Source: Bacillota bacterium (GTDB lineage: Bacteria; Bacillota; Bacilli; Lactobacillales; Streptococcaceae). From it: DNA of 7,476 nt. Both the position numbers and the translations under genes were made by a program. How positions within the stretch are numbered: the stretch's first letter is position 1; the number at the start of each line of letters is the position of its first letter. This document shows positions 4,884-7,476 of this stretch, piece after piece. The DNA is taken from NCBI GenBank assembly GCA_021781855.1, contig JAJXWC010000110.1:1-7476 (forward strand), given 5' to 3'. A model generated the notes under the pieces. The model made no database searches and had not been told where the DNA came from. It worked only from the letters and a program-made list of their open reading frames with translations.

Positions 4884-6548
4884 TTAATAAAACTCTTCTG
4901 GCAACAAGGTGTCTGCGAGCTTAATATTATCCGAATAATCAATCGGAACATCAATGACGACTGGTCCTTCGGTGATGGAGATATTGTGCAAAATCTCTTC
5001 AAATTCGGCTTTTGTCGTTGCGCGATAGCCTTTCGCACCCATACTTTCGGCGTATTTCACATAATCGACAGGTCCAAAATCAACGCCAGCTGAACGACCG
5101 TATTTCTTTTCTTCTTGGAATTTTACCATGTCGTAATGTCCGTCGTTCCAGATGATGTGAACAATTGGCAAGTGCAGGCGGACAGCTGTCTCCAGCTCTT
5201 GTCCTGTGAAAAGCATCCCACCATCGCCTGACATCGAATAGACTTTCTTATTCGGGCGCAAAAGTGCTGCTGTAATCGCCCAAGGTAACGCTACGCCAAG
5301 CGTCTGCATCCCATTTGAAAAGAGCAAATGTCGTGGCTCGTAGCTCTTGAAATAGCGTGCCATCCAGATATAGAGCGAACCAACATCGACTGTAACTGTT
5401 TCATCGTCTTTCACGATAGCTTGGAAAGTATCCACAAGGTCAAGCGGATGAATTTTTCCGGCTGTTGTTTTGATTTCTGTTTCCCGATAATTCATGATTT
5501 CGCGCAGGTCGGTAAGATATTCGACAGAGCCTTTCGGAAGCTGATAACCGCGCACTGCAGGCAAAAGACTGTCAAGCGTTTGCGCAATATCGCCAATCAA
5601 CTCACGCTCAGGTTGGAAATAAGTATCAATCTCAGCAAGCGCATTATCAATCACGACCACACGGCTGTCAATCTCGGCATTCCAGTTGCGTGCTTCATAT
5701 TCGATAGGGTCATAGCCAATCGCAATGACAAGGTCCGAGCGTTTCAAAAGCATATCGCCCGGCTGATTACGAAAGAGTCCGACACGACCAAAGAAAGTAT
5801 GCTCCAAATCACGTGAAATCACACCTGCGCCCTGAAAAGTTTCGACAACGGGAATCGCAACATGGGTCAACAAATCACGCAAAGCCGTCGTCACTTTTTC
5901 ATCTGAAGCGCCTGCGCCGACCAAAATGACGGGCAAAACTGCATTTTTAATCGCTTGTGCCAGATAATTAATGTCGTCGATTGAAGCATTACCAAGTTTC
6001 GGGTCTGATAGTGGTTTAATCGCTTTTACCGAAATCTCAGCATCGGTCACATCTTGTGGGATAGAAAGGAAACTTGCGCCTGCTTTACCGGATTTGGCAA
6101 GACGATAAGCGTTTGCAATCGTTTCGGACAATGTTCCTGCATCTTGAACTTCGGCAGAATATTTTGTGATAGGTGCCATGAGCGCCGCATTGTTCATGGA
6201 CTGATGGGCGCGCTTGAGCTGGTCTGCACGTTTGACCTGTCCTCCGATAGCGAGTACTGCATCACCTTCTGCTGTTGCGGTCAAAAGCCCCGTGGCGAGA
6301 TTGGAAACACCCGGTCCACTCGTAGCAAGTGCAACACCCGGCTCACCTGTAATCCGTCCCACCGCCTGCGCCATAAATGCTGCTCCTTGCTCGTGGCGCG
6401 TAACAATCAGCTTTGGCGCCTTTTCATCATTTTCAAGGCGGTCGAATACACGGTCGATTTTAGCGCCGGGAATCCCAAAAACATATTTTACATTGTGGTT
6501 AATCAGACTATCAACAATGAGGTCTGCTCCATATTTTTTATCAGTCAT
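4884..6548 (-). CDS. als: acetolactate synthase, catabolic type
   Basis: Als condenses two pyruvates into alpha-acetolactate with thiamine diphosphate, releasing CO2. The product goes to acetoin/diacetyl and can feed valine and leucine synthesis. At 554 residues with a C-terminus LLPEEFY it has the length and ending I recall for L. lactis Als, and shares long blocks such as NHNVKYVFGIPGAKID and NLATGLLTATAEGDA. The N-terminal ThDP-binding domain has the catalytic glutamate E53 (TRHEQGAAF). The central domain begins at about residue 190. The C-terminal ThDP domain carries GDG (441-443) through N468 (IIWND), the metal/diphosphate motif. It is the single-subunit catabolic form: no regulatory-subunit gene follows. 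The ATG at 6548 gives MTDKKYGADL, matching relatives, but no normal Shine-Dalgarno precedes it (nearest GGAAAA about 15 nt away). Its own promoter and terminator make it a single-gene unit. Its nearness to leuA fits a shared keto-acid pathway. Confidence 0.97.
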   Translation of the reverse strand: MTDKKYGADLIVDSLINHNVKYVFGIPGAKIDRVFDRLENDEKAPKLIVTRHEQGAAFMAQAVGRITGEPGVALATSGPGVSNLATGLLTATAEGDAVLAIGGQVKRADQLKRAHQSMNNAALMAPITKYSAEVQDAGTLSETIANAYRLAKSGKAGASFLSIPQDVTDAEISVKAIKPLSDPKLGNASIDDINYLAQAIKNAVLPVILVGAGASDEKVTTALRDLLTHVAIPVVETFQGAGVISRDLEHTFFGRVGLFRNQPGDMLLKRSDLVIAIGYDPIEYEARNWNAEIDSRVVVIDNALAEIDTYFQPERELIGDIAQTLDSLLPAVRGYQLPKGSVEYLTDLREIMNYRETEIKTTAGKIHPLDLVDTFQAIVKDDETVTVDVGSLYIWMARYFKSYEPRHLLFSNGMQTLGVALPWAITAALLRPNKKVYSMSGDGGMLFTGQELETAVRLHLPIVHIIWNDGHYDMVKFQEEKKYGRSAGVDFGPVDYVKYAESMGAKGYRATTKAEFEEILHNISITEGPVVIDVPIDYSDNIKLADTLLPEEFY

Positions 6549-6738
6549 ATTTAGTATGCAAGGTTTTCCGAGTGAAGCTTCTGTCTTGAAATGTTTACTT
6601 CATTTATGGGAGTTTCTTTCTGGTCCATAGTTGATGCAAAGATATCAGGCCATTAAGTAGAGTGTAGAAACTATTTGATATAAAAAGCTGGAAAACTTTG
6701 CCATCCTTTCTCTGTTTTGTCAATATTTTTTTACATTC
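6549..6738 (-). promoter_or_regulatory. long als 5' leader without Shine-Dalgarno
   Basis: From the predicted als transcription start to the ATG is about 190 nt, long for a single metabolic gene. It holds no gene-sized ORF. Short pairings are visible, such as TATGG/CCATA around 6606-6628, but no known riboswitch or T-box motif is recognised. A 25-codon ORF fills its last 80 nt. Confidence 0.45.
6551..6628 (-). CDS. possible 25-residue upstream ORF ending 2 nt before als
   Basis: A reading frame from the ATG at 6628 (MDQKETPINEVN...) ends LAY and TAA at 6551-6553, leaving only 2 nt before the als ATG. Such spacing would allow translational coupling or re-initiation, which could explain the missing als ribosome site. 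Against this, the ORF itself has no Shine-Dalgarno, and 25 codons can be open by chance. It matches no peptide I know and has no obvious regulatory codon run. Confidence 0.3.
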   Translation of the reverse strand: MDQKETPINEVNISRQKLHSENLAY

Positions 6739-6744
6739 TCTATT

Positions 6745-6773
6745 AGTTTATCAGAAAGCTTTTATTTTTACAA
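6745..6773 (-). promoter_or_regulatory. als promoter
   Basis: TTGTAA (6768-6773) and TAAACT (6745-6750) are spaced 17 nt, and the -10 carries an extended TG (TGATAAACT). It lies directly after the terminator of the upstream ABC gene. A perfect TTGACA at 6718-6723 has no acceptable -10 downstream, so this pair is preferred. Confidence 0.65.
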
Positions 6774-6785
6774 TTCTGGCAAACT

Positions 6786-6810
6786 AAAAAGCCACTCAAA
6801 AGAGTAGCTT
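6786..6810 (-). terminator. terminator after the ABC transporter gene
   Basis: AAGCTACTC pairs with GAGTGGCTT over 9 bp (one T-G) around a TTTT loop, followed by a five-T run on the minus strand. It stands 104 nt after the ABC gene stop codon and just before the als promoter. Confidence 0.85.
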
Positions 6811-6826
6811 CTAAAAATGATTACTT

Positions 6827-6914
6827 CCTAGTGGGTTTTCCTTCCATTAACAATACGCACTCCGAGAAGTCTAGCGGCTTAGAGCGAGTGGATAGCTGTC
6901 ACACACTTGCTAGG
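6827..6914. other. stretch with high pairing potential between the ABC gene and its terminator
   Basis: This 88-nt gap is richer in G and C than other spacers here and full of pairings. CCTAG (6827-6831) pairs with CTAGG (6910-6914). AAGTC (6867-6871) pairs with GGCTT (6876-6880) over a 4-nt loop. GCGAGTG (6884-6890) pairs with CACTTGC (6904-6910). The near-palindrome GATAGCTGTC (6891-6900) and a possible CACTC/GAGTG pairing (6858-6862 with 6886-6890) add to this. Read as plus-strand RNA the helices use G-U pairs; read as minus-strand RNA the same places are A-C mismatches. No gene or known RNA family is recognised. It could be a small RNA, a 3' UTR element, or a remnant. Confidence 0.35.
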
Positions 6915-7476
6915 TTAAACCTGATTTTGCAGTGTCTGAATCCGATACATGTCAGCATAATAGCCGTTTTGTGCCAGCAGTTCATCATGATTGCCGTGCT
7001 CGATGATTTCACCTTTGTTAAGCACGAAAATTTGATTGGCATCTTTGATAGTGGAAAGACGATGCGCAATCGCCATTGTGGTGCGCCCTTGACGCATATT
7101 GCCTAGTCCTTCTTGAATAAGGGCTTCTGTCTCGGTGTCAATGTTTGCTGTTGCTTCATCAAGGAGGAGAATTTTGGGATTACGAACAATCGTGCGAGCA
7201 AAGTTGATAAGCTGGCGTTCGCCTGCGGAAAATGCGGCTCCGCCTTCGATGACTTTCGTGTCATAGCCGTGTTCTAATTTTCGGATAAAGCGGTCTGCTT
7301 GAACAAATTTGGCAGCTTTTTCGGCGGATTCATCAGCAATATTGGAATTCATCATTTTGATATTGTCCGTAACGCTCGCCACAAACATGAAGCTGTCTTG
7401 CAGCACAAGCCCAATTTTTGTCCGAAGTTCTTCTTTCGTGTAGCTGCGAATATCACGGTCGTCAATCAGAACTTGT
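6915..7476 (-). CDS. ABC transporter ATPase domain, C-terminal part (multidrug exporter type; runs off the right edge)
   Basis: The last 186 residues of an ABC exporter are visible; the transmembrane domain and Walker A lie outside the window. In order: Q-loop Q26 (IGLVLQDSFMF), a non-canonical signature FSAGERQ (82-88, instead of LSGGQ), Walker B ILLLDEAT with catalytic E107, D-loop around ANID (110-113), and H-loop H138 (AIAHRLST). The SVTDNI segment after the Q-loop is typical of fused membrane-ATPase exporters such as MsbA, LmrA and the YheH/LmrD half-transporters. The SAGE signature is, from memory, frequent in heterodimeric exporters, so a partner half-transporter may lie upstream, outside the window. 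The ORF ends at the TAA at 6915, inside a palindrome AGGTT-A-AACCT (6912-6922). A terminator follows at 6786-6810. Confidence 0.92.
   Translation of the reverse strand, partial: QVLIDDRDIRSYTKEELRTKIGLVLQDSFMFVASVTDNIKMMNSNIADESAEKAAKFVQADRFIRKLEHGYDTKVIEGGAAFSAGERQLINFARTIVRNPKILLLDEATANIDTETEALIQEGLGNMRQGRTTMAIAHRLSTIKDANQIFVLNKGEIIEHGNHDELLAQNGYYADMYRIQTLQNQV

Noticed and set aside
4808..5038. A 76-codon minus-strand frame over the als end and terminator
   Set aside because: It lies in another frame of als and runs through the als terminator hairpin, so it cannot be a sensible gene.
5328..6630. Three overlapping plus-strand frames of 138-166 codons opposite als
   Set aside because: All are antisense to conserved als codons, have no ribosome sites, and read as low-complexity mixtures without recognisable domains.
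6695..6723. Promoter with perfect TTGACA at 6718-6723 for als
   Set aside because: No TATAAT-like hexamer occurs 16-18 nt downstream (CAAAGT/AAAGTT), so the upstream TTGTAA/TAAACT pair is preferred.
6822..6894. A 24-codon open stretch on the minus strand ending in an ATG-led eight-codon ORF (MEGKPTRK)
   Set aside because: The long version has no start codon and the short one no convincing role; the bases are better explained as the structured stretch.
6549..6914. T-box or known riboswitch before als
   Set aside because: No AGGGUGGNACCGCG-like T-box sequence and no core of a common riboswitch could be found on the minus strand.

Overview
The window looks like chromosomal DNA of a lactic acid bacterium, most likely a Lactococcus that is not a standard L. 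lactis strain. The catabolic acetolactate synthase and LeuA read as close but clearly diverged relatives of the L. lactis proteins, as far as I can recall them. Intergenic DNA is AT-rich, with Firmicute-type promoters and AAGGAG-like ribosome sites. All six protein genes with confident assignments, plus the leader-peptide gene, lie on the minus strand, so transcription runs from right to left.

Right to left: (1) 6915-7476 is the C-terminal end of an ABC exporter ATPase, followed by an 88-nt stretch with conspicuous pairing potential and a terminator. (2) 6549-6785 holds the promoter and a leader of about 190 nt for als. (3) 4884-6548 is als, catabolic acetolactate synthase, closed by a strong terminator that begins one base after the stop codon. 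(4) 2252-4733 is a small redox cluster: an ABM-fold monooxygenase with its own good promoter, a zinc alcohol/formaldehyde-dehydrogenase-like enzyme, and an aldo/keto reductase. The reductase has its own promoter, a cre-like site, and a perfect 20-bp palindrome in its 5' UTR. (5) 1-2163 is the start of the leucine operon: consensus promoter, a 16-residue leader peptide with four consecutive Leu codons, an attenuator terminator, leuA, and the first 107 codons of leuB.

The genes at the two ends are metabolically linked. Als turns pyruvate into alpha-acetolactate, which leads to acetoin/diacetyl or to 2-ketoisovalerate. LeuA and LeuB take 2-ketoisovalerate towards leucine. The three oxidoreductase-type genes between them resemble a carbonyl/quinone detoxification set, but nothing in the sequence proves their substrates.

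I see no mobile element, CRISPR array, tRNA or rRNA. The most interesting material is regulatory: a four-segment leu attenuator that can be traced base by base, a 9-nt repeat that can mask the leader start codon, the palindrome with a third half-site before the reductase gene, the als leader with no Shine-Dalgarno and a short ORF ending 2 nt before als, and an unexplained structured stretch after the ABC gene.
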